Made by a program: the position numbers and the translations under genes. Under the pieces are notes generated by a model that made no database searches, was not told where the DNA came from, and saw only the letters and a program-made list of their open reading frames with translations. A DNA stretch of 64,000 bases from UBA4479 sp963974935 (GTDB lineage Bacteria; Pseudomonadota; Alphaproteobacteria; Rhodospirillales; Casp-alpha2): assembly GCA_963974935.1 (NCBI GenBank), contig CAXBEV010000001.1:124001-188000 (forward strand), given 5' to 3'. Position 1 is the first letter of the stretch; each line of letters opens with the position of its first letter. Of the stretch, positions 8,514 to 18,582 are shown one piece after another.

Positions 8514-8600
8514 ATCAAATATCGTGCAGCCTAAGGATGGGTCGAGCCGCCCTGCCGTTCAAGCCTTGTTCGCGCTTAAGCACGGCGATACAACCGGACT

Positions 8601-9092
8601 ATGCCGAGCAAACACGCAACCCTTGTCCAACTGAAAGCCTCTGGCCTCGCCGAGACCGAAGCGATTGCACGCCAATTGGCCCCGCTTTTGCGGGCTGGCG
8701 ACGTGGTTGCGTTGGACGGCGGGTTGGGGGCTGGTAAGACGGCCTTCGCGCGTGCGCTCGTTAACGCGCTACCGGGTGCGCCCGAAGACGTGCCGAGCCC
8801 GACCTTCACCTTGGTGCAAACGTATGCACGGGGTGAGATCGAGGTATGGCACTTCGACCTGTACCGTCTTGAAGACCCGGACGAAGCATTCGAGCTCGGC
8901 ATCGAAGACGCGTTTGTAGAAGCGGTCAGCCTGATTGAATGGCCGGATCGACTTGGTCCTTACTTGCCCAAAGCACATCTTCGGGTCACCCTGACGGAAG
9001 GGGAGAATGAGGCTATGCGCGACATTACATTCAGCGGCGATCCGGCGTGGGCCGAGCGGCTTAAAGGCGTATTTATCGGAGGCGACGCATGA
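8601..9092 (+). CDS. tsaE: tRNA t6A biosynthesis ATPase TsaE
   Basis: A 163-residue ATPase that works with TsaB, TsaC and TsaD to place threonylcarbamoyl on A37 of ANN-decoding tRNAs. Visible motifs are Walker A GGLGAGKTAFARAL, the family motif PSPTFTLVQTY, and HFDLYRLEDPDEAFELGIED followed by LIEWPDRLGPYLP, all diagnostic of TsaE. It is the first gene of a translationally coupled plus-strand operon; its stop overlaps the ATG of the next gene as ATGA at 9089-9092. Confidence 0.96.
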   Translation: MPSKHATLVQLKASGLAETEAIARQLAPLLRAGDVVALDGGLGAGKTAFARALVNALPGAPEDVPSPTFTLVQTYARGEIEVWHFDLYRLEDPDEAFELGIEDAFVEAVSLIEWPDRLGPYLPKAHLRVTLTEGENEAMRDITFSGDPAWAERLKGVFIGGDA

Positions 9093-10111
9093 GTCCGCGC
9101 GCCGATGCGCAAAAGACGTTTCTGGCCAACGCGGGATGGGCGGGGGCGACGGTCGTGCCGCTTGCAGCGGATGCCTCTTTTCGCAGTTATCACCGGGTCA
9201 GTAAAGGCGACCGTGCTGCGGTGCTGATGGACGCGCCACCGGAACACGAAGACATCACGCCGTTCGTGCGTGTCGCAAAATATCTCACTCAGCACGGCTT
9301 CAGCGCGCCTCGGATTATATTCGAAGATGAAAAGCGCGGCTTTTTGCTGCTCGAAGACTTGGGCGATCAGACCTACACGCGCGAACTCGCCGCCGGCGGT
9401 GACGAAGCAATGCTGTATGAGCTCGCGATCGATACCTTGGTGCAGCTGCACGAAACCGCCGCGCCGGAAAATTTGCCTGCCGATATCCCGCCCTATGATA
9501 TGGACTGCCTGATGGCAGAGGTCATGTTGTTCATCGACTGGTATGTGCCGGCGGTCAGCAAAAAGGACCTCGGCCAAGTCGCGCGGGGCGACTATGAAGC
9601 GGTCTGGCAGGAGACCTTCGCCGCGTTGGCCTCCAAGCGGGAAACGTTGGTGCTGCGGGACTATCATGTAGACAATCTGATGTGGCTCCAGGATCGGACC
9701 GGTACCGCGCAGTGCGGCCTGTTGGATTTCCAGGACGCGCTTTCGGGGGCTAGGGCGTATGACCTGATGTCGCTGCTCGAAGATGCCAGACGCGATGTTG
9801 CACCCGATCTCAAAGAACATTTGATCCAGCGCTATTTGGCGGCGATGGAAGATATGGACGAAGCTGCGTTGCGCCATGACATGGCGATTTTGGGTGCCGG
9901 GCGGCATGCCAAGGTGATCGGCATTTTCACGCGCCTGTCCAAACGAGACGGCAAGTCGCAATACTTAAAACATATTCCGCATGTCTGGTCGCTGCTGGAA
10001 AACAGCCTCGCGCATCCGGCATTGTCGTCGGTTGCCAAATGGTTCACGCGTCACGTACCGAGCGAACTGCGCGTGACCCCCAGTTCAAAAAATTCAAGTG
10101 CAAACGAGTAA
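9089..10111 (+). CDS. amgK: N-acetylmuramate/N-acetylglucosamine kinase, APH fold
   Basis: A 340-residue aminoglycoside-phosphotransferase-fold kinase. The catalytic loop LRDYHVDNLMWL and the metal-binding GLLDFQDALSGARAYDLMSLL are typical of AmgK, which phosphorylates the anomeric position of recycled cell-wall MurNAc (and GlcNAc). The next gene, the matching uridylyltransferase, supports this role: the pair feeds recycled MurNAc to UDP-MurNAc and bypasses the fosfomycin-sensitive MurA step. The start overlaps the tsaE stop. Confidence 0.92.
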   Translation: MSPRADAQKTFLANAGWAGATVVPLAADASFRSYHRVSKGDRAAVLMDAPPEHEDITPFVRVAKYLTQHGFSAPRIIFEDEKRGFLLLEDLGDQTYTRELAAGGDEAMLYELAIDTLVQLHETAAPENLPADIPPYDMDCLMAEVMLFIDWYVPAVSKKDLGQVARGDYEAVWQETFAALASKRETLVLRDYHVDNLMWLQDRTGTAQCGLLDFQDALSGARAYDLMSLLEDARRDVAPDLKEHLIQRYLAAMEDMDEAALRHDMAILGAGRHAKVIGIFTRLSKRDGKSQYLKHIPHVWSLLENSLAHPALSSVAKWFTRHVPSELRVTPSSKNSSANE

Positions 10112-10127
10112 TGAGAGCGCCAACGCA

Positions 10128-10871
10128 ATGACGTCCAACGTGCCGACGACGGCCATGATTCTCGCAGCCGGCATGGGCAAGCGCATGCGGCCGCTCACCG
10201 ATACATTGCCGAAACCGATGGTGCCCTTGGCCGGCAAGCCGTTGATCGGCCACGTCGTCGACCGCTTTGTCGCCGCCGGCGTGACGCGGATTATTGTCAA
10301 TCTGCATTACCGGGGCGACCAAATCCGCGCCTACTTGGACTCTGAAGACCGTGCCGAGATCGTATTCAGTGAGGAGCCCAATCTGCTCGAGACCGGTGGC
10401 GGCGTTAAAAACGCGATGCCCGAATTGGGCACACAGCCGTTCTATGTTGCCAATGCTGACGCATTTTGGCTGAACGGGCTCGAAGACACGCTGCATCGTT
10501 TGGCCGACGCGTGGGATGACGAATTAATGGACGCGCTCTTGCTTTTGCATTCAACCGTTTACGGCAACGGCTATGCTGGGATCGGTGATTTTATCGCAGA
10601 CCCCCTGGGTCGGCTTGATCGTCGCCCGGAAGGTGAGACCGCACCATGGCTGTTTGCCGGTGTGCAAATTCTGCACCCACGCCTTTTTGCCGATGCCCCG
10701 GACGGTGCATTTTCGCTCAACGTGTTGTTTGATCAAGCGCTCGCCAACGAGCGACTTTACGGAATCATTCATGACGGCGAATGGTTTCATATCGGCACGC
10801 CCGAAGGTTTGGCAGACGCGGAAAAGTTTGTGAGCATGCCGTTCGCCGGCGAACAAAAGAGATCCACCTAG
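10128..10871 (+). CDS. murU: N-acetylmuramate-1-phosphate uridylyltransferase
   Basis: A 247-residue sugar-nucleotide transferase. The NTP-binding signature AMILAAGMGKRMRPLTD followed by LPKPMVPLAGKPLIGH opens the protein. The metal aspartate lies in FYVANADAFW, where such enzymes have NxD, and WFHIGTPEGLADAEK closes the fold. It should convert MurNAc-1-P and UTP to UDP-MurNAc after AmgK. The ATG at 10128 was preferred over an in-frame GTG at 10098, which would overlap amgK; GAGAG at 10113-10117 may serve as ribosome site. Confidence 0.9.
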   Translation: MTSNVPTTAMILAAGMGKRMRPLTDTLPKPMVPLAGKPLIGHVVDRFVAAGVTRIIVNLHYRGDQIRAYLDSEDRAEIVFSEEPNLLETGGGVKNAMPELGTQPFYVANADAFWLNGLEDTLHRLADAWDDELMDALLLLHSTVYGNGYAGIGDFIADPLGRLDRRPEGETAPWLFAGVQILHPRLFADAPDGAFSLNVLFDQALANERLYGIIHDGEWFHIGTPEGLADAEKFVSMPFAGEQKRST

Positions 10872-13838
10872 ATGTTCGATGCGCCGACGCCGCGGATTTT
10901 TTCCATCGACAGTGGCACGGCGTTTGTCGATGCGTTAGCAGCCCGTTTGATCGAAGATGCCGGCGGCGATCCGATGACGCTGGCCGAGATGCGCGTGTTG
11001 CTGCCGACTCGCCGCGCATGTCGCGCGCTCGCCGATGCGTTCTTGCGCCAAGGTGGCGGGCGCACGGCGTTGCTGCCGCGCTTGATGCCCTTGGGCGACA
11101 TCGACGAGGACGAGCTTGCGATTTTTGAAGCCGGGCAAGAGCCGGGTGCCGCCAGTGCCGCAGACCTGCCTGCCGCCATCCCGGGCTTGAAGCGACAATT
11201 GCTGCTGACCCGCGCCGTGATGGCATTGCCCGATCATAGTATGCAGCCGGCGCAGGCAACGGCGTTGGCGTTGGAACTCGGTAAACTGATTGACCGGATG
11301 GCAACGGAAGACTGCGACCCGGGCGCGCTCGCAACGCTGGTCGCAGACGATTACGCAGAACATTGGCAAAAGGTTTTGCGGTTTCTCGACATTATTATCA
11401 CCACATGGCCGGATATTTTGGCCCTCGAAGGGGCACTCGACCCGGCGGCACGGCGTAATGCGTTGCTGCGCGGTCAAGCGCAGTTATGGTCTGAGACCCC
11501 GCCGACAACTCCAGTGATTGCCGCAGGCTCCACCGGGTCGATTCCGGCGACGGCAGATTTGTTGTTGGTGATCGCCGGTCTGCCGCAGGGGGCGGTTATT
11601 TTGCCCGGCCTGGACCGGGATATGCCGGAAGATGCCTGGGCACTTTTAGGCCCGACGCATCCTCAGTTTGGCCTGAAGCAACTTTTGCTGCGGCTTGATG
11701 TTGCGCGAGATGCGGTTGGCACCATTACGGCGCCTGCAAATTCCGATAGCCAGGCACGGGGCCGTATTTTGTCATCGGCCTTGGCGCCTGCGAGCGCACC
11801 CAGAGCGCCGTTGCCGGATGTGGCGACTCTGCGCGCAGGCCTCGTTGGGGTGACGCGTCTGGATTGTCCGGGGCCTGCCGATGAAGCATCGGCGATTGCC
11901 TTGATCATGCGGCGCCAGCTTGAGACGCCTGGAAAAACCTGTGCGTTGGTGACGCCGGACCGCGCCTTGGCTAGGCGGGTCACTGCCGCGCTTGGCCGCT
12001 GGGGTGTCGAGCTTGACGATTCTGCGGGCCAACCAATGGCATCGACGCCACCTGGTGCATTTCTCCGCTTGGTCGCCGATTGCGCCCGCGAGCGACTCGC
12101 GCCAGTTGCACTGCTGGCGCTTTTAAAACATCCGTTGGCAGCGGGCGGGATGGCCGTCCCTGATTTTCGCGATCTGGTGCGCGGGCTCGAAGTTGCGGTG
12201 CTGCGGGGGCCGCGGCCTGCGCCCGGCATCAAAGGGCTGCGTGCGCTTGTTGATCCGGATAAAAAGTTGGCGCGGTTGCGTCCGCTGATGGATCGGATCG
12301 ACAAGGTGATGTCGCCGCTGATGCAGATGCTGCGTGCTGATGATGTGATCTACACCGATGTGCTTTCTGCGCACGTTGCCAGCGCCGAAGCCTTGGCCGC
12401 AAGTGACGAAGAGCAGGGTGCGCAGCGGCTTTGGGCCGGTGACGCCGGTGAAGCGGTGGCCCGGTTTGTGGCTGAACTTGCGGACTCTTTGCCGGTTTTA
12501 GGCGGGCTTGAGGGTGCGGCGTATCCCGGCATGCTCGAGCGATTGATGGACGGGCGCGTCGTTCGTCCGCGCTTTGGGGCGCATCCGCGGCTGTTCATCT
12601 GGGGATTGCTGGAAGCCCGCTTGCAGCATGCCGACACCGTGATTTTGGGTGGCCTTAACGAAGGTACATGGCCGCCGGCGCCGGAGACGAATCCGTGGAT
12701 GAGCCGTCCGATGATGACCGACATGGGCCTAGAAGCGCCTGAACGGCGGATTGGCTTGACCGCCCACGATTTTCAACAAGCATTAGCGGCGAAAGAGGTG
12801 ATCATCACCCGGGCCGATCGGGTCGGCGGTGCGCCGACGGTGCCGTCTCGTTGGTTGGCCAGGCTTGATAACCTGTTTGCGCGCGCCGGCCTCACGAACC
12901 CGCTGGCGCCTGGGGTAGATGAAGCCTGGCTCAGCTGGGCGACCGCCTTGGACCGCGCTAAGCATACGCCGCCGCCCAAGCCGAGGCCTTGTCCACCAAT
13001 TTCGGCACGGCCTAAGGAATTATCGGTCACCCAGATCGGAACCTTGATCCGAGACCCTTATGCGATCTATGCACGTCATATTTTGGGGCTTCGAAAACTA
13101 GATCCACTGGATGCTGATCCGGGGGCTTCCGATAGGGGGAACATGGTCCACGATGCGTTAGAGCAATTCGTTCGTGCGTACCCGGACCGGTTGCCGGAGG
13201 ATGCCGAACGTCGCCTTGTCGATATCGGACGCGATGTTTTTGCACCGCTGTTGGCGAGGCCTGGCGTGCAGGCTTTCTGGTGGCCACGCTTTCAGCGTAT
13301 CGCCCATTGGTTTGTTGATTGGCAGCGCGGACGGCTTGCCGAAGGCTGGCAGGTGTCCTTGATCGAGGAGCGGGGTGAGTACAACATCGATTCCGTCGTG
13401 GGCGGCTTTAAGATCACCGCCAAGCCGGACCGCATCGATCATCAACCAGGTGTAGGCCTTGCAATTTTAGATTATAAAACCGGAAACCCGCCCACGGGTC
13501 CACAGGTCAATAGCGGCCTTGAGCCTCAACTACCGTTGGAGGCAGTGATGGCCTACAAAGAGGCTTTCAAAGACGTGCCGAAAGACGAAGTTGTACAGCT
13601 AATGTATGTTTATGTTTCGGGTGGTCGGGAGCCTGGGAAGGCCAATGCTTTAAAACTGGATGTTGCCGACGTAGTCGAACGCACCTTAAGGGGTGTTAGC
13701 CGTCTGATCGTTCGGTTCGCCGATGAAGATACACCCTATCTATCGAATCCACGCCCTCAGTTTGTTGGTCGATTTCACGACTACGATCATTTGGCACGGG
13801 TTGCCGCTTGGCGCGCGGGAGAGGGAAGCGAAGAATGA
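10872..13838 (+). CDS. addB: Double-strand-break repair protein AddB
   Basis: A 988-residue helicase/nuclease subunit of the alphaproteobacterial AddB type. The N-terminal helicase-like part contains LPTRRACRALADAFL; the C-terminal RecB-family nuclease contains GNMVHDALEQFV and the catalytic GLAILDYKTGNPP near residue 875. With AddA it resects broken ends to load RecA. No cysteines occur in the C-terminal region, so the iron-sulfur clasp of Bacillus AddB seems absent. It begins directly after the murU stop and overlaps addA by ATGA. Confidence 0.95.
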   Translation: MFDAPTPRIFSIDSGTAFVDALAARLIEDAGGDPMTLAEMRVLLPTRRACRALADAFLRQGGGRTALLPRLMPLGDIDEDELAIFEAGQEPGAASAADLPAAIPGLKRQLLLTRAVMALPDHSMQPAQATALALELGKLIDRMATEDCDPGALATLVADDYAEHWQKVLRFLDIIITTWPDILALEGALDPAARRNALLRGQAQLWSETPPTTPVIAAGSTGSIPATADLLLVIAGLPQGAVILPGLDRDMPEDAWALLGPTHPQFGLKQLLLRLDVARDAVGTITAPANSDSQARGRILSSALAPASAPRAPLPDVATLRAGLVGVTRLDCPGPADEASAIALIMRRQLETPGKTCALVTPDRALARRVTAALGRWGVELDDSAGQPMASTPPGAFLRLVADCARERLAPVALLALLKHPLAAGGMAVPDFRDLVRGLEVAVLRGPRPAPGIKGLRALVDPDKKLARLRPLMDRIDKVMSPLMQMLRADDVIYTDVLSAHVASAEALAASDEEQGAQRLWAGDAGEAVARFVAELADSLPVLGGLEGAAYPGMLERLMDGRVVRPRFGAHPRLFIWGLLEARLQHADTVILGGLNEGTWPPAPETNPWMSRPMMTDMGLEAPERRIGLTAHDFQQALAAKEVIITRADRVGGAPTVPSRWLARLDNLFARAGLTNPLAPGVDEAWLSWATALDRAKHTPPPKPRPCPPISARPKELSVTQIGTLIRDPYAIYARHILGLRKLDPLDADPGASDRGNMVHDALEQFVRAYPDRLPEDAERRLVDIGRDVFAPLLARPGVQAFWWPRFQRIAHWFVDWQRGRLAEGWQVSLIEERGEYNIDSVVGGFKITAKPDRIDHQPGVGLAILDYKTGNPPTGPQVNSGLEPQLPLEAVMAYKEAFKDVPKDEVVQLMYVYVSGGREPGKANALKLDVADVVERTLRGVSRLIVRFADEDTPYLSNPRPQFVGRFHDYDHLARVAAWRAGEGSEE

Positions 13839-16800
13839 CCAACGTTCTCCCTAAAGTCAGCAACCGCACCGGCCCACAGATTTCAGCCGCTGCGCCCGAA
13901 GCCTCGGTGTGGGTGTCGGCAAATGCGGGCACCGGCAAGACCCGTGTGTTGGTCGACCGTATCTCGCGGCTGTTGCTCGGTGGCGTCGCGCCGGAGCGGA
14001 TTTTGTGCCTTACGTTTACCAAGGCGGCGGCTGCCGAAATGGCGAACCGCTTGTCTGCGTTGCTGAGCAGTTGGTCGGCGATGAGCGACGATGTGCTGAC
14101 CCTCGAACTGCGTGCGCTCGGCGAGAGAGACATTGACGCAGCGCTGCTGACCCGCGCCAAACAGCTTTTCGCACTGACCTTGGAAGCCCCCGAAGGTCTG
14201 CGGATTCGTACCATCCACTCGTTCTGTGAATCGCTGCTCGGGCGGTTTCCGCTGGAAGCCGGGATCGCGCCGGATTTTCGGGTTATGGATGAACGCGATC
14301 AGCGCGAAACTCAGCTGGATGCCCGCGATCATATGCTGAACGAGGCCGAGGCCCAGGGGACGGCGCTGACCGATGCGCTGGCCGCAATTGCCGGCATGGT
14401 CGATGAAGACGGATTTGCATCGTTGATCCGCGAGCTTGATGGCAATCGTGCAAAGTTTCGCCACGCGTTGGCGATGCATGGCGGCGCCGACGCGTTATGC
14501 AATGCGGTCTATCAGGCCCTTGGCGTGACGCCCGGGCAAACCGTTGACGATGTGATCCGGGCTGCGTGCGATTTGGACACAACCGATACAAGCATGATTG
14601 AGCGTTTGTGTGCAGCTTGGGAACATGGCTCGCCGGGCAATGTTACGCTTGTCCCGACCGTGCGGGCATGGCTCGCGGCGCCAGTCGAAGTACGTATGCT
14701 GTCGTGGCGCGAAGATATTGTGAAAATCTTTGTCACCGAAAAGGGCCCGCTGAAAAAGGAAGCCACGATCGTGACCAAAAACGCTGATGCGTTCGATCCG
14801 GGTGCGCGCGCACTTGCGGTGACTTATGGTGAACGACTGATCGAACACCTTGAGACCATCAAGGCGGTCAACGCGGCGTTCTCGACCCAGGCCTTGATCC
14901 GTATCGGGGCGGCGCTCAATGCGTCCTACGAGGACATTAAACGCCACCGTGGACGGCTTGATTACGACGACTTAATCGAGCGCGCGTCCGGCTTGTTGAA
15001 CTCGCCGTCCGGTGTCAGCTGGGTTCATTACAAATTGGACGGCGGCATCGAACATGTTCTGGTCGACGAAGCACAAGACACCAGCCCTGAACAGTGGCGC
15101 GTGATCGAAGAGGTCGCGAGCGACTTTTTCTCCGGCCAAAGCCGCTTTGAAGAAACCGCCGAAGGCCCGCGTACCGTGTTCGCGGTGGGTGACGAGAAGC
15201 AATCGATCTATAGCTTCCAAGGCGCGGACCCCCGCAAATTCGGTGAAATGCGCGCGACCTTCGCAGACCGGGTGAACAGTGCCACCCGTTTGTGGCGTCC
15301 GGTCGAGATGGCGGAAAGTTTCCGTTCGGCGCCCGCTGTCCTGAAAGTTGTCGATAAAGTTTTTGAGAACGCGGACGCGGCGCGCGGGCTCAGCTTCAAC
15401 GATGTCAAGGTTCGTCATGTGTCGGCGCGTACCGGACAGGCCGGCGCGGTCGAGCTTTGGCCGTTGGAAGAGCCCACCGAAAATGACGCAAAAGATGAGC
15501 CCTGGGATGCGCCACTAGATCATATCCCTGTCGACAGTCCGGCGGGCCGTGTCGCGACACGTATCGCCGATACCGTGAAAGGCTGGCTCGACGGTTGCGA
15601 AGTGCTGCCTGCGCAAGGGCGTGTCGTGCGGCCTGGCGATGTCTTGATCTTAGTGCAAAAGCGCAAAGGCTTTGCCGAGGCGATGACGGCGGCGCTGAAA
15701 GACCGGGGCGTGCCGGTATCCGGTCGTGACCGGATGAATTTGATCGATCAACTGGCGGTGCAGGATTTGATCGCGCTGGGCCGGTTGGCGTTGCTGCCTG
15801 AAGATGATCTCAACACAGCGACGGTACTGAAAGGGCCGCTGGTCGGCCTTTCGGAAACCGACTTGTTCGAGTTGGCCTATGACCGGGGCAAGGGTGTCCG
15901 CCTAATCACATCGCTGTTTAAAATGCGCGATGCCACACCGGCCTTTAAATCGGCCTGGGACAAGATTGCGACCTGGCGCGGGCGCGTCGATTTTATGCCG
16001 CCGTTTGAATTTTTCTCGGAAGCGTTGAACGGCGAAGGCGGACGGGTCGCATTGATCCGTGACCTCGGCCCGGATGCCGCTGATACCATCGATGAGTTTC
16101 TCTCTGCCGCGCTGGACTTTGAGCGCGATCACGTGCCGTCCATGGAAGGTTTTTTGCATTGGCTGGAAACTGGTACCACCGAGGTGAAGCGCGACTTGGA
16201 GCAAGGCCGTGACGAGGTCCGGGTGATGACCGTGCACGGCGCCAAGGGCTTGCAGGCAGAAATCGTATTTCTGGCTGACGCCGGGTCGGTGCCGGCGGGG
16301 CAAAACGAAGACAAAATTCGCTGGTTTGAAGATGACGGCGTACCGGTCTGGCCGGGGCATGCGGGCAACGAAACGACGGCGTTGGCGGCCTTGAAGGACG
16401 CCCGGCGCGAAGCCACGCTGGAAGAATATCGGCGGCTTTTGTATGTCGCACTGACCCGTGCCAAAGATCGGCTGTATGTGGCCGGCTACACCACCGCGAG
16501 GCCGTCAAAAGAGGTGTCCTGGCATGACATGATATCGGGCGCGATGGCTGAAATTGGGACGCGCGTGGACGAATCTGATGGCCGTACGCGTTTGGTCTAT
16601 GCCGAGCCGCAGACCGCCGCCGCACCTGATGGTGATGGCGGCACGGCGGCATCCGATGAAGCTGTGGCGGCTTTGCCGGATTGGGCGAGAGTACCCCCGG
16701 GGCCGGAGCCGTTGCCGTCTACGCCGTTGAGCCCGTCTCGTCCGGACGGTGTGGAGCCGCCGGTGCGCTCCCCGTTGGGCGGCGATGACGGGCAACGCTT

Positions 16801-17299
16801 TAAGCGGGGTCTGGTGGTACACGCATTGATGCAAACATTGCCGGAACTCACCCCGGATGCGCGGCGCCATGCCTGCCAAGCCTTTGTCGCACGCCCGGTG
16901 CATGGATTTGACGCGGCTGCACAAGGGGCGCTCACCGACGAAGTGATGGCGGTCTTGGAAGACCCGGCGTTGGCGGCTGCTTTCGGTCCAGGCGCCCGTG
17001 CTGAAGTGCCGATCGCCGGCGTGATTGATAGCCAGCAAGGCCCGCGCGCCGTCAGCGGCCAGATCGACCGCTTGGTGGTGACATCAGAGGCCGTGCTGAT
17101 CATCGATTTCAAGACCAACAGGCCGTCCCCTAATCGAATCGAAGATGTCAGCGAGATCTATCTCCGGCAAATGGCGACCTACCGCGCTGCACTCAGCGGC
17201 ATCTTCCCGAATCTACCCGTGCGCGCGATATTATTGTGGACGGATGGGCCTAAGTGGATGGAACTGCCGGATAATATGTTGGACGCCCACGCACCTTGA
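13835..17299 (+). CDS. addA: Double-strand-break repair helicase-nuclease AddA
   Basis: A 1154-residue UvrD-superfamily helicase fused to a RecB-type nuclease. Walker A is SANAGTGKTRVLVDRI, Walker B is HVLVDEAQDTSPEQW, then AVGDEKQSIYSFQGADPRKF, VMTVHGAKGLQAEIVFL (motif V) and RLLYVALTRAKDRLYVAGY (motif VI). The nuclease carries VLIIDFKTNRPSP near the C-terminus. The ATG at 13835 has an excellent site, GAGGGAAG, and overlaps the addB stop by 4 bases; a longer TTG start at 13808 is less likely. It ends the tsaE-amgK-murU-addB-addA operon. Confidence 0.96.
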   Translation: MTNVLPKVSNRTGPQISAAAPEASVWVSANAGTGKTRVLVDRISRLLLGGVAPERILCLTFTKAAAAEMANRLSALLSSWSAMSDDVLTLELRALGERDIDAALLTRAKQLFALTLEAPEGLRIRTIHSFCESLLGRFPLEAGIAPDFRVMDERDQRETQLDARDHMLNEAEAQGTALTDALAAIAGMVDEDGFASLIRELDGNRAKFRHALAMHGGADALCNAVYQALGVTPGQTVDDVIRAACDLDTTDTSMIERLCAAWEHGSPGNVTLVPTVRAWLAAPVEVRMLSWREDIVKIFVTEKGPLKKEATIVTKNADAFDPGARALAVTYGERLIEHLETIKAVNAAFSTQALIRIGAALNASYEDIKRHRGRLDYDDLIERASGLLNSPSGVSWVHYKLDGGIEHVLVDEAQDTSPEQWRVIEEVASDFFSGQSRFEETAEGPRTVFAVGDEKQSIYSFQGADPRKFGEMRATFADRVNSATRLWRPVEMAESFRSAPAVLKVVDKVFENADAARGLSFNDVKVRHVSARTGQAGAVELWPLEEPTENDAKDEPWDAPLDHIPVDSPAGRVATRIADTVKGWLDGCEVLPAQGRVVRPGDVLILVQKRKGFAEAMTAALKDRGVPVSGRDRMNLIDQLAVQDLIALGRLALLPEDDLNTATVLKGPLVGLSETDLFELAYDRGKGVRLITSLFKMRDATPAFKSAWDKIATWRGRVDFMPPFEFFSEALNGEGGRVALIRDLGPDAADTIDEFLSAALDFERDHVPSMEGFLHWLETGTTEVKRDLEQGRDEVRVMTVHGAKGLQAEIVFLADAGSVPAGQNEDKIRWFEDDGVPVWPGHAGNETTALAALKDARREATLEEYRRLLYVALTRAKDRLYVAGYTTARPSKEVSWHDMISGAMAEIGTRVDESDGRTRLVYAEPQTAAAPDGDGGTAASDEAVAALPDWARVPPGPEPLPSTPLSPSRPDGVEPPVRSPLGGDDGQRFKRGLVVHALMQTLPELTPDARRHACQAFVARPVHGFDAAAQGALTDEVMAVLEDPALAAAFGPGARAEVPIAGVIDSQQGPRAVSGQIDRLVVTSEAVLIIDFKTNRPSPNRIEDVSEIYLRQMATYRAALSGIFPNLPVRAILLWTDGPKWMELPDNMLDAHAP

Positions 17300-17420
17300 C
17301 GGGGTATCGGGACCTACCTAGATTCTAAGCAACGAAACGCATTGGTGCTGTGGGGCTATCCGCGTAGTATCAGCAGAACACCAAGCTATTTTTTCCGAGG
17401 AAATTCGAAGGAATTCAGTC

Positions 17421-17738
17421 ATGCCCAAACAAGTAACCGACAGTTCGTTTCAAGATGATGTGCTCGGCGCGTCGGGCCCGGTGGTCGTCGATTTCTGGGC
17501 CGAATGGTGCGGCCCATGCAAACAGATCGCGCCCGCGCTCGAAGAAATTTCGAACGAAATGGGTGACCGCGTGACAATTGCCAAGATCAACATCGACGAT
17601 AACCCGGAGACGCCCAGCACCTATGGCGTACGTGGCATTCCGACGTTGATCATGTTCAAAGACGGCGAAGTGACCGACACCAAAGTGGGTGCGCTACCGA
17701 AAAGCCAACTCATGCAGTGGATTGAGCAGAACATTTAA
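17421..17738 (+). CDS. trxA: Thioredoxin
   Basis: A 105-residue classical thioredoxin with the redox motif FWAEWCGPCKQIAP, the cis-proline segment RGIPTLIMFKDGE, and a standard C-terminal helix. It reduces protein disulfides in the cytosol. AAGGAATTCAGTC places the ATG at 17421. A 121-bp gap from addA suggests its own promoter; a strong terminator follows at 17769-17799. Confidence 0.97.
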   Translation: MPKQVTDSSFQDDVLGASGPVVVDFWAEWCGPCKQIAPALEEISNEMGDRVTIAKINIDDNPETPSTYGVRGIPTLIMFKDGEVTDTKVGALPKSQLMQWIEQNI

Positions 17739-17768
17739 GCGCCCTTTAGGGTCTTAGAGATTTACGGG

Positions 17769-17799
17769 ACCCCGCCAGCAACGGCGGGGTTTCTTTTTT
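17769..17799 (+). terminator. Rho-independent terminator of trxA
   Basis: ACCCCGCC (17769-17776) pairs with GGCGGGGT (17783-17790) around AGCAAC and runs into TTCTTTTTT. It is the clearest intrinsic terminator of the window and separates trxA from gloB. Confidence 0.9.
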
Positions 17800-17811
17800 A
17801 GGAGATGCGAG

Positions 17812-18582
17812 ATGAGCTGCCTGGATATCAAACAAATCCCGGTTTTAAACGACAACTACGTGTACTTGGCGCATTGCCCGGAAACCGGCGCAACGGCGGT
17901 GGTGGATCCTGCGGTCACGGGGCCCGTGTTTGAGGCGTTGGATCAAACGGGTTGGACGCTGACGCATATTTTAAATACGCACCATCACGGCGATCACACC
18001 GGCGGCAATCTTGAAATCAAAGCGCAAACCGGCTGTACCATCGTCGGCCCGCGCGCCGACCGGGATCGGATTCCGGGTATCGATGTTGAGGTCGGCGACG
18101 GTGATACCTTCAACTTGGGCCAGTCCGAGGCCAAGATATTTGATGTGCCGGGCCATACACGCGGCCACATCGCGTATTGGTTCGAAGAGTCCGAGGCGCT
18201 GTTTTGCGGTGATACCTTGTTCGTTATGGGCTGTGGGCGCTTGTTCGAGGGCACGCCCGCGCAGATGGTCAATTCTTTGGCTAAGTTCGATGCGCTGCCG
18301 GACAGCACGCGGGTCTATTGCGCGCACGAATACACACAATCCAACGGCCGCTTTGCGCTGACCGTCGAGCCGCAGAACGAGGCTCTGCAAGCACTAATGC
18401 GCGACGTCGACGCCAAGCGGCAGCAAGGCGTGCCAACGGTGCCTTCAACGCTCGGCCAAGAGCGCGCGACCAACCCGTTCCTGCGCCCGTCCAGCGCTGA
18501 CATTCAGGCAACACTCGGCATGCCCGGCGCGGATATTGTCGATGTGTTCGCTGAGGTCCGCCGTCTTAAGGATAATTTTTAG
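17812..18582 (+). CDS. gloB: Hydroxyacylglutathione hydrolase (glyoxalase II)
   Basis: A 256-residue metallo-beta-lactamase-fold enzyme that releases D-lactate and glutathione from S-D-lactoylglutathione. The dinuclear metal motif is LNTHHHGDHTGGN; further ligands lie in GHTRGHIAYW, LFCGDTLF and YCAHEYTQSN. The C-terminal ERATNPFLR, typical for glutathione binding in GloB, is present. GGAG at 17801-17804 supports the ATG at 17812. It converges on the DUF1810 gene and overlaps it by 4 bases. Confidence 0.96.
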   Translation: MSCLDIKQIPVLNDNYVYLAHCPETGATAVVDPAVTGPVFEALDQTGWTLTHILNTHHHGDHTGGNLEIKAQTGCTIVGPRADRDRIPGIDVEVGDGDTFNLGQSEAKIFDVPGHTRGHIAYWFEESEALFCGDTLFVMGCGRLFEGTPAQMVNSLAKFDALPDSTRVYCAHEYTQSNGRFALTVEPQNEALQALMRDVDAKRQQGVPTVPSTLGQERATNPFLRPSSADIQATLGMPGADIVDVFAEVRRLKDNF

